Below are positions 23,342 through 34,245 of a stretch of DNA of 64,000 nt, piece by piece. Below the pieces are notes generated by a model. That model searched no databases. It saw only the letters and a list, made by a program, of their open reading frames with translations, and was not told the origin of the DNA. The translations under genes were made by a program, and so were the position numbers. Position 1 is the stretch's first letter, and the number at the start of each line of letters is the position of its first letter. Source of the stretch: Cervus elaphus (lineage: Eukaryota; Chordata; Mammalia; Artiodactyla; Cervidae); contig NC_057825.1 in the NCBI RefSeq assembly GCF_910594005.1, forward strand, positions 52,173,037 through 52,237,036, read 5' to 3'.

Positions 23342-24474
23342 CATGCACAGACTTTTTTTTTTTTTTTCACTTATTTTTATTAGTTGGAGGCTAATTACTT
23401 TACAATATTGTAGTGATTTTTGCCATACATTGACATGAATCAGCCATGGATTTACATGTGGTCCCCATCCCGATCCCCCTTCCCACCTCCCTCCCCATCC
23501 CATCCCTCTGGGTCTTCCCAGTGCACCAGCCCTGAGCACTTGTCTCATGCATCCAACCTGGGCTGGTGATCTGTTTCACCCTTGATAGTATACTTGTTTC
23601 AATGTTATTCTCTCAGAATATCCCACCCTCACCTTCTCCCACAGAGTCCCAAAGTCTGTTCTATACTTCTGTGTCTCTTTTTCTGTTTTGCATATAAGGT
23701 TATCATTACCATCTTTTAAAATTCCATATATATGTGTTAGTATACTGTATTGGTGTTTATCTTTCTGGCTTACTTCACTCTGTATAATGGGCTCCAGTTT
23801 CATCCATCTCTTTAGAACTGATTCATATGTATTCTTTTTAATGGCTGAGTAATATTCCATTGTGTATATGTACCACAGCTTCCTTATCCATTCATCTGCT
23901 GATGGGCATCTAGGTTGCTTCCATGTTCTGGCTATTATAAACAGTGTTGCGATGAACATTGGGGTGCATGTGTCTCTTTCAGATATAATTTCCTCGGTGC
24001 GTATGCCCAGAAGTGGGATTGCTGGGTCATATGGCAGTTCTATTTCCAGTTTTTTAAGAAATCTCCACACTGTTGTCCATAGTGGCTGTACTAGTTTGCA
24101 TTCCCACCAACAGTAAGAGTGTTCCCTTTTCTCCACACCCTCTCCAGCATTTATTGCTTGTAGACTTTTGGATAGCAGCCATCCTGACTGGCGTGTCATG
24201 GTACCTCATTGTGGTTTTGATTTGCATTTCTCTGATAATGAGTGATGTTGAGCATCTTTTCATGTGTTTGTTAGCCATCTGTATGTCTTCTTTGGAGAAA
24301 TGTCTGTTTAGTTATTTGATCCATTTTTTGATTGGGTCATTTATTTTTCTGGAATTGAGCTGCAGGAGTTGCTTGAAGGAAACTATAAGCAAGGGGAAAA
24401 GACAGCCCTCAGAATGGGAGAAAATAATAGCAAATGAAGCAACAGACAAAGGATTAATCTCATGCCCAGACTTT
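23342..24474 (-). mobile_element. L1 with inverted 5' end and TSD
   Basis: Minus-strand L1: T run (poly-A) from 23356, 3' UTR, then ORF2 to 24375. At 24376 the sequence switches to L1 in the plus orientation for 85 bases (to 24460). In a normal L1 the inverted piece lies just upstream of the non-inverted part, with only about 10 bases missing. The 14-bp TSD is 'catgcacagacttt' (23342-23355) and 'catgcccagacttt' (24461-24474), with one mismatch. This is the structure expected from twin priming. Confidence 0.93.
23576..24199 (-). pseudogene. L1 ORF2 C-terminal remnant (207 codons)
   Basis: Open segment in the alternate frame downstream of a two-base deletion at 24111-24126 inside the cysteine-rich motif. 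It reads 'CWWECKLVQPLWTTVWRF' onward and, through loss of the normal stop, continues into the 3' UTR. The true ORF2 frame upstream (24054-24278) ends 'KGTLLLLVGM', exactly as in the copy at 15.8 kb. Confidence 0.88.
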
Positions 24475-24700
24475 ATCTAGTTGCTGCCAGCCAGGATTAC
24501 TCTTCATTGCAGTGCATGGGTTTCTCACTGCTATGGCTTCTCTTGTGTGGAACACAGGCTCTAGCACACAGAGGCTCATAAATTGCAGCACGCAGGCTTA
24601 GTTCCTCTGCAGCATGGGGATCTTCCCAGACCAGGGAAGGAACCTGTGTCCCCTGCATTGGCAGGCAGATTTTTAACTACTGGGCCCCCAGAAAATTCCT
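24475..24700 (-). mobile_element. CHR-type SINE, body and tRNA-like head
   Basis: Continues the SINE begun at 23291: 'atctagttgctgccagcc', 'ttctcactgctatggcttctct' and 'gcttagttcctctgcagca', ending with the reversed tRNA-like head ('cctgtgtcccctgcattggc', 'ttaactactgggcc'). It must predate the L1 that split it. Confidence 0.8.
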
Positions 24701-25154
24701 AGATTAGGCATTCTTAAGGGTCAAGTTTGTGCCCTTCTGTGAGCCCTCTAAATTGAAGATTAAAGACTGTGAGCCTCTGAACAATGTGATATAAGTTAAC
24801 TCCTGCTCCAGTGTTTCATTTTTTCCCTTGGAAAAAAGACAATGTTGACATACATATTCACTATGTGCTAGTATCAATCTTCTAGGAAGCATTATGAAGT
24901 TTTCTTCATTGCTTAGGACAGATACAATTCTAGATATTTTCAATCACAATGTAGAAATAATATAAAACACAATGAGATATTAAGCAATGACATAAAAGAT
25001 GATTTAATAAGCCAGACCAGTTTATATTTTCCAACTTTTTTTGTGTCAAAAACTAAGACTAACTTATTTTCAGTGCACTGAATACTACTTCAATGTAGCA
25101 ACTTTTTCCTTATATTCAATTAGTAGTTTTGAGAATGTAAATATACATATATAT
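24701..25154. other. Unrecognised DNA, no gene seen
   Basis: A 79-codon minus frame at 24704-24943 shows no motif. No repeat recognised. Confidence 0.5.
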
Positions 25155-25366
25155 GAAAGTGAAAGTGTTAGTCACGGAGTCATGTCCAATTCTGTAACCC
25201 CATGGACTGTAGCCCACCAGGTTCTTCTGTCCATTGCATTCTCCAGGTAAGAGTACTGGGGTGGGTAGTTGTTCCCTTCTCCATGGGAGCTTCCTGACCC
25301 AGGTATCAAACTCAAGTCTCCCACATTGCAGGCAGATTCTTTACCATCTGAGCCACTGGAGAAAGC
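25155..25366 (-). mobile_element. Bov-tA SINE (antisense)
   Basis: Starts with the 'gaaagtgaaagt' tail and ends in the reversed tRNA head ('gattctttaccatctgagccac'). It is preceded by a short TA repeat. Confidence 0.9.
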
Positions 25367-25690
25367 ATGTTATGGATTAAAGATATTACTTCAATGATTA
25401 GCTCTTCTGTTCAATAATAAAAATACATATATATAATACAAATAATATACATATAAGTATTGTTTTTATTTTTGGATAAAAGAGATAAATCATGGAAGTA
25501 ATATCTTTAATCCTCAACTACAATAATCAACATTTAAAGGTGTGCATCAATTATAAATTCTCACTTTGGATATTGTTTGCATGTTACCTAAAATGTTTAT
25601 CCACCTTGGTCTGTGTTACCTTTAGTGTGTTCCTGGTTTTATGTTTGTTTGTTTGTTTGCTTGTTTTTACTGGTATTTTTATTCTGTGGT
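25367..25690. other. Unrecognised AT-rich DNA
   Basis: No gene. Short TA and 'gtttgtttgttt' simple sequence near 25640-25670. Confidence 0.5.
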
Positions 25691-25785
25691 GCAGTTATAC
25701 CACAATTTATCCATTTACCTGTTGATGGATATTTGTGTTAGTTCTCTTTCTGGATATTAAAAATATGGCTGCTATAACCATAGGC
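25691..25785 (-). mobile_element. Small L1 ORF2 fragment (ancient)
   Basis: 'ataccacaatttatccattta' followed by 'cctgttgatggatattt' and 'aaaatatggctgctataa' is the antisense ORF2 C-terminal block of an old L1. Too short and diverged to place in a subfamily. Confidence 0.55.
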
Positions 25786-26232
25786 TCACATAAGCCCCAA
25801 CAACCCTGAGAATCAACCCTTCTCGTTAGAGAGACCAGGATCCAAACTATCACACCAGTGAGAGAATAACAGTTTCAATACCAGGGGTACTCTCCCCCAA
25901 CCCCAAGCCAGCTGTCTTGGGATTCAGCTCTACCCACCAGTGAGTCCTCACTAACTCCAGAACAAGCCTCAGTCTCAGATGACCCAAGGCCCAGCATCAC
26001 ATCAGAGGACCAACATTAGTTACGGACTCCAGTAGTCACAGCCAGCTGCCCCAGGATCAGCTTTATAAGAAATGTTAAAGAGAATATTCTTAAGTCAAAA
26101 AAAAAAAAAAAAAAAGACCAAAATTAGAAATATGACACATAGACTGGGATGAAATACATCTTTTTATGGTCTGCATACAAATAACATGTTAGATGTGTTT
26201 ATAACAATCATGTGGAGTGCTTTGGGACTATG
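25786..26232. other. Unassigned block with internal A run
   Basis: A C/A-rich block (25790-26090) runs into an A run at 26098-26116. The composition and 'agaaatgttaaagagaatattc' recall an old L1-like 5' or ORF1-flanking region, but I cannot assign it. No open frame of note. Confidence 0.35.
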
Positions 26233-29128
26233 TTATTGTTCAGATGCTCAGCAATGTTCAACTCTTTGTGACCCCATGGACTGCAGCGTGCAGCCTTGGT
26301 GAGGCTTCCCTGTCCCTCACCAATTCCTGGAGCCTTCTCAAACTCATGTCCATTGAGTCGGTTATGCCACCCACCACCTCAACCTCTGTCGCCCCTTCTC
26401 CTCCTGCCTGCAGTCTTGCCCAGCATCAAGGTCTTTTCCAATGAGTTGGCTCTTCATGTAGGTTGACCAAAGTTTTAGACCTTCAGCTTTAGCATCAGCC
26501 GTTCCAATGAACATTCAAGGTTGATTTCTTTCAGGATTAACTCATATGATCTCCTTTTAGTCCAAGGGGCTCTCAAGAGTCTTCTCCAACACCACAAAAG
26601 CAACAGGTTCAAAAGCATCAATTCTTCGGCGCTCAGCCTTCTTTATGGTCGAACTCTCACATCCATACATGCCTATTGGAAAAACCACAGCTTTGACTAT
26701 ATGAACCTTTGTCAGTAAAGTAGTGTCTTTGCTTTTTAACATGCTGCCTAGGTTTGTCATTGGTTTTCTTCCAAGGAGCAGGTGTCGTTTAATTTCAAGT
26801 CTATGATCACCATCTGCTGTGATTTTGGAGCCCAACAAAATAGTCTGTAACTGTTTCTATTGTTTCCCCATCTATTTGCCATGATGAGATGGGATCAGAT
26901 GTTATGATATTCATTTTTTGAGTGTTGAGTTTTAAGTCAGCTTTTTCACTCTCCTCTTTCACGTTCATTAGTAGACTCTTTAGTTCCTCTTCGCCTTCTG
27001 CCAAAAGGGTGGTGTCATCTGTATATCTGAGGTTGTTGATATTTCTCCCTCCAAACTTGATTCCAGCTTGTGCTTCATCTAGCCCTTCATTTCACATGAT
27101 GAAATGGCAACCCACTCTAGTACTCTCGCCTGGAAAATTCCATGGAGGGAGGAGCCTGGTAAGCTACAGTCCATGTGGTCTCAAAGAGTTGGACACAACT
27201 AAGCGACTTCACTTTCTTTTTCTTTCTTCTTTCTCATAGCTCAGTTGGTGAGGGATCTGCCTATAGTGCAGGTGACCTGGGTTCAATTCCTGGGTTGGGA
27301 AGATCCCCTGGAGAAGGAAATGACAGCCCACTCCAGTATTCTTGCCTGGAGAATCCCATGGACCAAGGAGCCTGGTAGAATACTGTTCATGGGGTCGCAA
27401 GAGGCAGACATGACTTAGCGACTAAGCTACTATTACTACTATTCTGAATATAAGTTAAATCAGCAGGGTGACAATATTCAGCCTTAACGTACTCCTTTCC
27501 CAATTTGGAACCAGTCCATTTTTTTCATATCTGGTTCTCAATATTGCTTCTTGACCTGCATACAGGTTTCTTAGGGGGAAGGTAGGGTGGTCTGGTATTC
27601 CCATCTTTTTTAAGAATTTTCCACAGTTGGTTGTGATCTACACAGTAAAAGACTTCAGTCAATGAAACAGAAGGAGATGTTTTTCTGAAGTTCTCTTGAT
27701 ATTTCAATGTTCCAACAGATGTTGGCAATTTGATCTCTGGTTCCTCTGCCTTTTCTAAAACCAGCTTGAACATCTGGAAGTTCTTGGTTCATATACTATT
27801 GAAGTCTAGCTTGAAAGATTTTGAGCATTACTTCCTTAGCATGTTAAATGAATGCATTTGTGCTGTAGGTTGAACATTCTTTGGCATTCCCTTTCTTTGG
27901 GATTGGAATGAAAACTGACCTCTTCCAGTTCTGTGGCCACTGCTGTCTTTTCCAAATTTACTGACATATTGCATATAGCACTTTAACAGGATCATCTTTT
28001 AGGATTTGAAATAGCTCAGCTGGAATTCCACCACCTCCACTGGCTTTGTTCGTAGTGATGCTTCCTAAGGCCCACCTGACTTAACAATCCATAATGTTGG
28101 TTCTGGGTGAGTGATTGCATCGTCATGGTCATCTGGGTCATTAAGATCTTTTTTGTATTTTGTGTATTCTTGCCACCTCTTATTAATATCCTCTGCTTGT
28201 ATCAGGTCCATATGTTTATTATGCCCATCTTTGTATGAAATGTTCCCTTTGTATCTCTACTTTTTTGAAGAGATCTCTATTCTTTCCCATTTTGTTGTTT
28301 TCATTTATTTCTTTGCATTATTCACTTAGGAAGGCTTTCTTATCTCTCCTAGCTATTTTTTGGGACTCAGATGTGTATATCTCTCTTTTTCTCCCTTGTG
28401 TTTTGCATCTCTTCTTTTCTCAGCTACATGTAATTCCTTCTCAGGCAACCATTTTTCTTTTTTGCATTTCTTTTTCTTGGGGATGATTTTGATCACAACC
28501 TCCTGTACAATGTTATGAACTTCTGTCCATAGTTCTTCAAGTACTCTGTCAATCAGATGTAATCTCTTGAATCTATTTGTCACTGCCACTGCATAATAAT
28601 AAGGGATTTTATTTAAGTCATACCTGAATGTCCTAGTGGTTTTCTCTACTTTCTTCAATTTAAATCTGAATTTTGCATGACGTTGTTCATGATCTGAGCT
28701 CCAGTCAGCTCCAGGTCTTGTTTTTGCTAACCATAAGGAGCTTTTCCATCGTTGGACGCAAAGAATATAATCAATCTGATTTTGGTATTGACAATCTGGT
28801 GGTGTTCATGTGTAGAGTTGTCTCTTGTGTTGGAAGAGGGTGTTTTCTATGACCAGTGGGTTCTCTTGGCAAAGCTCAGTTAGTCTTTGCCCTGCTTCAT
28901 TTTGTGCTCCAAGGCCAAACTTGCCTGTTACTCCAGGTATCTCTTGCTTTCCTACTTTGAATACAAGTCTCCCATGATAAAAAGGACTTCTTTGACTGGT
29001 GTTAGTCCCAGAAGATCTTATAGGTCTTCATAGAACTGTTTAACTTCAGCTTCTTGGCATTAGTGGGTTGGAGCATAGACTTGGATTACTGTGATATAAT
29101 GGTTTGCCTTGGAAACAAATCAAGATCG
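26233..29128 (-). mobile_element. BovB LINE, nearly full length, interrupted
   Basis: Antisense BovB from its 3' end (26233) through RT (about 26850-28000), linker (28000-28650) and the downstream part of the endonuclease (to about 29128). The 5' UTR is missing. It is interrupted by a SINE dimer at 27102-27437, and 'aatataagttaaatcagcagg' picks up exactly where the LINE left off. Many frameshifts; the longest BovB frames are about 100 codons. Longest BovB copy of the window by span. Confidence 0.9.
27102..27437 (+). mobile_element. Bov-tA dimer inside BovB
   Basis: A 3' half-unit (27102-27225, from 'aaatggcaacccactc' to the T/C-rich tail) is followed by a full Bov-tA (about 27232-27432). Here the first unit keeps its tail and lost its tRNA head, the opposite of the dimer at 3002. 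Confidence 0.85.
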
Positions 29129-29584
29129 TAAACTTATATTCCTATGTTATTGTCATCCACACCATTAATTTTGCATTTTTTATGTTCAGGTATTGAGTTT
29201 TTGCTATATTGAATCACAATATTTTAAAAGTTTGGCTAATAAATAATCATATGATTTTACCTAATCTTTCACTTTATTTCATCCCCAGTTTAAGCCTCAG
29301 TGGCACTGTCACTGTTTCCAAATTTAACAAATTTGTCACTTGGGGAAACTATGGACTTTGAATGTGAATTTGAGTTTAAGATATACGACATGTTAGCATT
29401 TTGACTGTGTTCATTTTTCATGAGTTCTGTAAGATTTACTTCTTCATTTGCATGATGCACAATAGCATACCTGACTTTCAGAATGATTTTCTGATAAGCA
29501 ATGTAATACAGGTAAAATATGAAGCAAAGTGTCTGAGATAAAGTTAATACCAGTAGTTATCACCACCATGAACTTCACCACTCT
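29129..29584. other. Unrecognised DNA, no gene seen
   Basis: No repeat or gene recognised between the BovB and the AT-rich region. Confidence 0.5.
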
Positions 29585-30006
29585 TAACTGTAGATGAGAA
29601 GAATATATACATATATGTATCATAATAAATGATATATAATACATATTATAGAACAAATTATAATGCATGGTATATATCATATTTTAATATTATATTATAT
29701 GTAATATAATGCATTATAGTTTATATATTCATCTCATATGTATTATGATAGTTTGTATAGTATGTGTATTATATTATGTTAAATATTATATGTATTATAT
29801 GTATTATAATACATATATAATACATATTATAAAATACCATTTATTATAATGCTATATATAATATAGTGTAATACAATGTATATTAAATGTATGATGTGAT
29901 GTACAATATACAAGTATATATTGTAACACAGCATATATTTATTATATTATATACCATATGTTTATAGTATTATATAACATATATACTATATTATATATAT
30001 ATATAT
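29585..30006. repeat. Degenerate AT-rich satellite-like tract
   Basis: About 420 bases of nearly pure A/T built from variants of 'atatta' and 'tataatacat'. Strongly AT-rich tracts like this unwind easily and mutate by slippage. Confidence 0.85.
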
Positions 30007-30014
30007 ATAATCAT

Positions 30015-30141
30015 AAGAACATCCCAGCAGCCCAGTTCTTAAGCCTCCATGCTTGCAATGCAGGGGTCAAGGGTTCGATCTCTTGTCAGAGTACTAAGAT
30101 CCCACATGTTGCATGGCCTGGTCAAGAAGTAAATTAAAAAA
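30015..30141 (+). mobile_element. tRNA-derived SINE (CHR-like) with short TSD
   Basis: Contains a tRNA-Glu-like promoter region ('agttcttaagcctccatgcttgcaatgcagg', B box 'gggttcgatct') and 'aactaagatcccacatgtt'-like body and A-rich end. An 8-bp direct repeat 'ataatcat' flanks it (30007-30014 and 30142-30149). It has landed inside AT-rich simple sequence. Confidence 0.7.
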
Positions 30142-30147
30142 ATAATC

Positions 30148-30149
<2 letters not shown>

Positions 30150-30226
<77 letters not shown>

Positions 30227-30325
30227 TATATATATATAATTATAAAAGAACGTGTGACTATGAGCATATTTGCTACCAAAAATGCATATATACCAAAAAT
30301 GCATAATATATATATATATATATAT
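30150..30325. repeat. (TC)n, (TA)n compound microsatellite
   Basis: TC repeats at about 30152-30184 pass into TA repeats (30185-30222), then AT-rich sequence and a further TA tract at 30307-30325. Confidence 0.93.
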
Positions 30326-31563
30326 GGTGTAAAGATGGGTATTGTCAAGAGAAACTTGGCTTACAAAAGGAAGCAAGGAGATCTTTTAGTGTGTTTTGCT
30401 ATACCCTTTCTATTTCTTTCTTTTTTATATAGTGAGAAGAGGAAAGACCTTCTGGAAATAAAACAAAATTTGGGTTTGTACTTTAGCATGAGGTAGTCAT
30501 TATCCAGGCCAATGAAACCAGTGGAGTAAAGAAGGTTTGGGTTATGATTTCCATTAAGTATTTTGGCTAGGGGTAAATTTAACTTGGTAGTTTAAAAATT
30601 CATCCTCTGTGTATTCTTGCTGCCATATAAATTAATCTAAATTAATTCATTTTTTAAAGAAAAACCCTTTAAAATTTAGAAGTACCAACCACATCAGTAT
30701 TAAAAATAAATGTTACTTAGTTTAACAATTAAATAACTTTTGACAGATTACCCCCTGTATCCACAGTATACTTCCCAAAGATATACAGACTCTCAAATGA
30801 AGTGTCCTGCTATGTAAATCTTGAAACAGGCAAATAAATTATGCTGTTAAATAAACATTGGTTAAAAAAAAAAAGAGATAAACTCAGTTGGCTTACAACA
30901 ATTAATCAAGTCTGTGTAGACAGCACCATCTTTTGTAAAATTTTTGAAATTAGAATTTTGTCATTTTTTAATTGATCCATAGGTACTCTGAGTCAAGTTG
31001 CAATAAAAGTGAAATTCCTGAATCGATGTAATATGTATGCATTCTAGCATGGCTAGTTAAGTTAATGAGAGTGTGAGGTTCAGGAGGCAAGTCATTGATT
31101 ATTCTCCCCACACTGTCTGAGCCTCAAGTAGTTACACACTAAATATTAATTTATGAACTCTGGCTATCCATCTTACAAATGTGTCAGTGATGATAAAAAT
31201 TACCTTAATAATACAGATAGGACTATTTACTCATTCTAATATCTAGGAAATAAAGCAATAGTCTGTCATTCAAAACACTGAGTTTCCATTCTAAGGAAGA
31301 AAAAAAAAATGCTTCCAAAGATTGCAATTATAAGATTTTTGACATATTTTCCATTTTTTTGTTGTTACTGTTCAAAGATATTCAAAACTGGTAAAAATAG
31401 GAAAAGCTGTTTGAGTATATGTTTTGGACATAACTACAACCCCTAGAAAGCAAAACTCCTGAAACATTTTTAAATGGGAAAATTAATTACCACTGTCAAC
31501 ATTTTGGTGTTATTTTGTTGTCTTGTTCATACAGACATCACCACAAAAATCCTTTTTTTCCAT
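30326..31563. other. Unrecognised AT-rich DNA, no gene seen
   Basis: No repeat family or coding segment recognised. Confidence 0.55.
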
Positions 31564-32112
31564 AGTACAGTTCAGTCACTCAGTCGTGTCTGACTCTTTG
31601 CAACCCCATGGACTGCAACACGCCAGGCCTCCCTGTCCATCATCAGCTCCTGGAGTTTACTCAAACTAATGTCCATTGAGTCGGTGATGCCATCCAAACA
31701 TCTCATCCTTTGTCGTCCCCTTCTCCTCCTGCCTTCAATCTTTCCCAGCATCAGGGTCTTTTCAAATGAATCAGTTCTTCTCTTCAGGTGTCCAAAGGAT
31801 TGGAGCTTCAGCTTCAGCATCAGTCCTTCCAATGTATATTCAGGACTAATTTCCTTTAGGATGGACTGGTTGGATCTCCTTGCAGTCCAAGGAACTTTCA
31901 AGGATCTTCTCCAGCACCACAGTTCAAAAACATCAGTTCTTCAGCACTCAGCTTTCTTTATAGTCCAACTCTTACATCCATACATGACTACTGGAAAAAC
32001 CACAGCTTTGACTATATGGACCTTGGTTGGCAAAGTAATGTCTCTCCTTTTTAATATGCTGTCTAGGTTGGTCATAACTTTTCTTCCAAGGAGCAAGCAT
32101 CTTTTAATTTAA
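31564..32112 (-). mobile_element. BovB LINE, 3' region
   Basis: Antisense BovB 3' end, starting with the typical 'cagttcagtcactcagtcgtg' and reaching the segment after RT. One minus-strand frame of 109 codons (31572-31901) encodes the C-terminal BovB region ('RMRCLDGITDSMDISLSKLQ'). After 130 bases of other DNA, upstream BovB sequence follows at 32243; the two may be one element with an internal deletion. Confidence 0.9.
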
Positions 32113-32400
32113 TGTTGACCAAAAAATAAAGTTGACAAATAAGAATTTTCCTACACTGATTCTTAGTATTCTGATTTTTAAAAAATGGACATTACTATAT
32201 GCCTAGAAATGCTGTAAGAAATAAATATTTTTATGAAGTAAATATTTTCTGGAACCCCCTTGATTTTCTCCATGATCCACTTAATGTTGCTAATTTGATC
32301 TCTGGTTCCTCTGCTTCTTCAAAACCTAGCTTGTACATCTGAACTTTCTTGGTTCTCATATTGCTGAAGCCTAGCATGAAGGATTTGGGGCATAATTTTA

Positions 32401-32931
32401 CTAGCATGTGAAATGAATGCAATTGTATGGTGCTTTGATATATTTTTGCATTTTGCCTCTTTGAATTGGAATGAAAACTGACATTTTCCAGTCCTGTGGC
32501 CACTGCTGAGTTTTCCACATTGGCTGGCATATTGAGTGCAGCACTTTCATGGCATCATCTTTCAGGATTTGAAATAGCTCAACTGGAATTCCATCACCTC
32601 CACTAGCTTTGTTCATAGTGATGCTTCCTAAGGCCCACTTGATTTCACACTGTAGGATGTCCAGCTCTAACTGAGTGACCACATTGTCATGGTTATCTGG
32701 GTCACTGAGACATTTTTTGTATAGTTCTTCTGTGTATTCTTGACATGTCTTCTTTATCTCTTCCGTTTTTGTTAGGTCCTTGCCATTTCTGTCCTTTATC
32801 ATGCACGTCCTTTCATGAAGTGGCCCCTTGATATCTCCAGTTTTCTTGAAGAGATCTCTGTCTTTCCCACTCTGTTCTTTGCCGCTCTCTCTCTCTCTCT
32901 CTTTTTTTTTTTTTTTTTTAGCACTGCTCAT
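32401..32931 (-). pseudogene. BovB ORF fragment (176 codons)
   Basis: Minus-strand open segment covering the linker and RT start: 'YTEELYKKCLSDPDNHDNV', then 'ALGSITMNKASGGDGIPVEL' and the 'QWPQDWKMSVFIPI' block that precedes the RT fingers. The N-terminal lysine run comes from the local CT/T expansion. Truncated at both ends. Confidence 0.8.
32889..32919. repeat. (CT)n-(T)n tract inside BovB
   Basis: Eight CT units followed by about 18 T, replacing a short A/T-rich stretch of the BovB linker. Probably a local slippage expansion. Confidence 0.9.
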
Positions 32932-33532
32932 TTAAAAAGGCCTTCTTATCTCTCCTTACTGTTCTATGGAAATCTACATTCAGTTGGATATATCTTCCCC
33001 TTTCTCCCTTGACTTTTGCTTCTTTTCTTTCCTCGGCAATTTGTAAAGCCTCCTCAGACAACTCCTTTGCCTTCTTGCATTTCTTTTTCTTTGAGATGGT
33101 TTTGGTCACTGTTTCCTGTACAATGTTGCAAACCTCTGTCCATAGTTCTTTAGAAACCCTGTCTATCACATCTAATCCCTTGAATCTCTTGACTTCCTAC
33201 TTCTGCATTCCAATCCCCTACGATGAAAAGGACGTCTTTTTTGGTGTTAGTTCTAGAAGGTCTTATATGTCTTCATAGAACTGGTCAACTTCAGCTTTTT
33301 TGGCATCAATGATTGGCGCATAAACTTGGATTACCCTGATATGAATGGTTTACCTTAGAAATAAACCTAGATCATTCTGTTGTTTTTGAGATTGCACCCA
33401 CATAGTGCATTTTGGACTCTTTTGTTGCCTATGAGAGCTATTCTATTTCTTCTAAAGGATTCTTGCCCACAATAAGAGATATAATGTTCATCTGAATTAA
33501 ATTTACCCATTCCTGTCCATTTAGTTCTCTGA

Positions 33533-33738
33533 GAGCTTCCCTTGTGGCTCAGCTTGTAAAGAATCCATCTGCAATGTAGGAAACCTGGGTTCAATCCCTG
33601 GGTTGGGAAGATCCCTTGGAGAAGGGAAAGGCTACTCGTTCCAATATTCTGGCCTGGAGAATTCCATGGACTGTAAAGTCCATGAGGTGCCAAAGAGTCA
33701 GACACGACTGAATGACTTTCGCTTTCACTTTTCACTTC
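33533..33738 (+). mobile_element. Bov-tA SINE with TSD, nested in BovB
   Basis: Full-length Bov-tA inserted in the antisense BovB. A 9-bp TSD 'gttctctga' lies at 33524-33532 and 33739-33747, and BovB sequence is continuous across it. Confidence 0.93.
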
Positions 33739-34245
33739 GTTCTCTGATTCCTCAATGTTGATGTTCAAACTTGCCACCTCCCACTTTACCACATTCAATT
33801 AATCTTTATTCATGGACCTAAACTTCCAGGTTCTTATGCAATATTGTTCTTTACAGCATTGGACTCTACTTTTCAACACCAGCCACATCCACAACTATCA
33901 TTTCCACTTTGGCCCATTCACTTCATTCTTATTGGTGCTATTAGTAATTGCCCTCTGTTCTTCCCCAGTAGTATACTGGACACCCTCCAACCTGGGGGTG
34001 CTCATCTTCCAGCATCATATTTTTTTTTCCTTTTCATACTATCCATGGGGTTCTCCAGGCGAGAATACTGGGTGGGGTGGCCATTTCCTTGTCCAGGACC
34101 TCATTTTGTCAGAACTCTTCACTATGACCCATCTACTTTGGTGACCCTGCCCAGCATGGCTCATGGCTTCATCAAGTTATGCAAGCCCCTTTGCCACAAT
34201 AAAACTGTGATCCACGAAGTGGTCTCTTCTCTGTGGTTCTGGCAG

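Larger units (their letters stand above)
32243..34245 (-). mobile_element. BovB LINE, RT to endonuclease, interrupted
   Basis: Antisense BovB from the RT domain (about 32243-32640) through the linker (32640-33180) to the start of the endonuclease region (to about 34245). An internal deletion lies near 33185, where 'cttgaatctc' passes straight into 'ttgacttcctac', removing part of the endonuclease. A Bov-tA interrupts it at 33533. A CT/T tract sits at 32889-32919. Not functional. Confidence 0.88.
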
